Assembly: GCA_027314825.1 (NCBI GenBank)
Contig: DAHVAB010000186.1
Location: 1-5,481, forward strand
Length of the DNA: 5,481 nucleotides
Direction of reading: 5' to 3'
Source of the DNA: Solirubrobacterales bacterium
GTDB taxonomy: Bacteria; Actinomycetota; Thermoleophilia; Solirubrobacterales; Solirubrobacteraceae
Of the stretch, positions 5,421-5,481 are shown piece after piece. Each line of letters starts with the position of its first letter. The stretch's first letter is position 1. The notes below the pieces were generated by a model that saw only the letters and a list, made by a program, of their open reading frames with translations, did no database searches and had not been told where the DNA came from. The position numbers were made by a program, and so were the translations under genes.

Positions 5421-5481
5421 TATTGCCGTGGCCGGGAGCGCGTCGCGTCGCGGACGGCGGCCGCGCGCCGCGCGAGCCCGC
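5421..5481. other. Window edge, no gene recognised
   Basis: These last bases are very GC-rich (runs such as gcgcgccgcgcgag) and hold no recognisable gene end, promoter or terminator. The minus-strand frame that leads into the B12-binding gene has no stop here, but it encodes an Arg/Ala-rich string unlike the family and has no usual start codon, so it is taken as upstream non-coding or part of a neighbour off the edge. Confidence 0.4.

Noticed and set aside
5409..5481. In-frame upstream extension of the B12-binding gene, as if it were the tail of a full-length mutase
   Set aside because: The frame is open but encodes an Arg/Ala-rich string with no similarity to mutase linker sequence, and the family's stand-alone subunits begin about where the ATG at 5408 lies.

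Overview
The window is high-GC DNA (roughly two thirds or more G+C by eye) with six protein genes, all on the minus strand, packed with gaps of 0-67 bases. There are no RNA genes, mobile elements or CRISPR arrays. Gene content and composition suggest an actinobacterium. The pairing of rpmE with a DUF1385 gene, next to an ETF/ETF-dehydrogenase cluster, would fit a deep-branching class such as Thermoleophilia, but that placement is inference from gene content, not proof.

In the direction of transcription (high to low coordinates): a stand-alone coenzyme-B12-binding subunit of an acyl-CoA mutase (5408-4977); a 67-base gap with an inverted repeat and a Shine-Dalgarno site; electron transfer flavoprotein beta (etfB, 4909-4109) and alpha (etfA, 4083-3103); an ETF:quinone oxidoreductase (3103-1367) whose GTG start overlaps the etfA stop by one base; ribosomal protein L31 (rpmE, 1347-1099); and a DUF1385/YqhQ-type membrane protein (1094 to beyond base 1, C-terminus missing).

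The ETF genes form one functional module. EtfAB takes electrons from acyl-CoA dehydrogenases and related flavoenzymes, and the oxidoreductase passes them to membrane quinone. The B12 subunit upstream fits the same theme, catabolism of branched or odd-chain acyl-CoAs through carbon-skeleton mutases. rpmE and DUF1385 are housekeeping-type genes that probably have their own promoter.

Most of the window is recognisable metabolism, and I see no clear undescribed system. The points most worth a second look are: the ETF:quinone oxidoreductase lacks the third cysteine of its CxxCxxC iron-sulfur motif; a 30-bp in-frame minisatellite expands a loop of the DUF1385 protein; perfect 12-bp palindromes sit directly against two start codons; and an inverted repeat precedes the etf operon.
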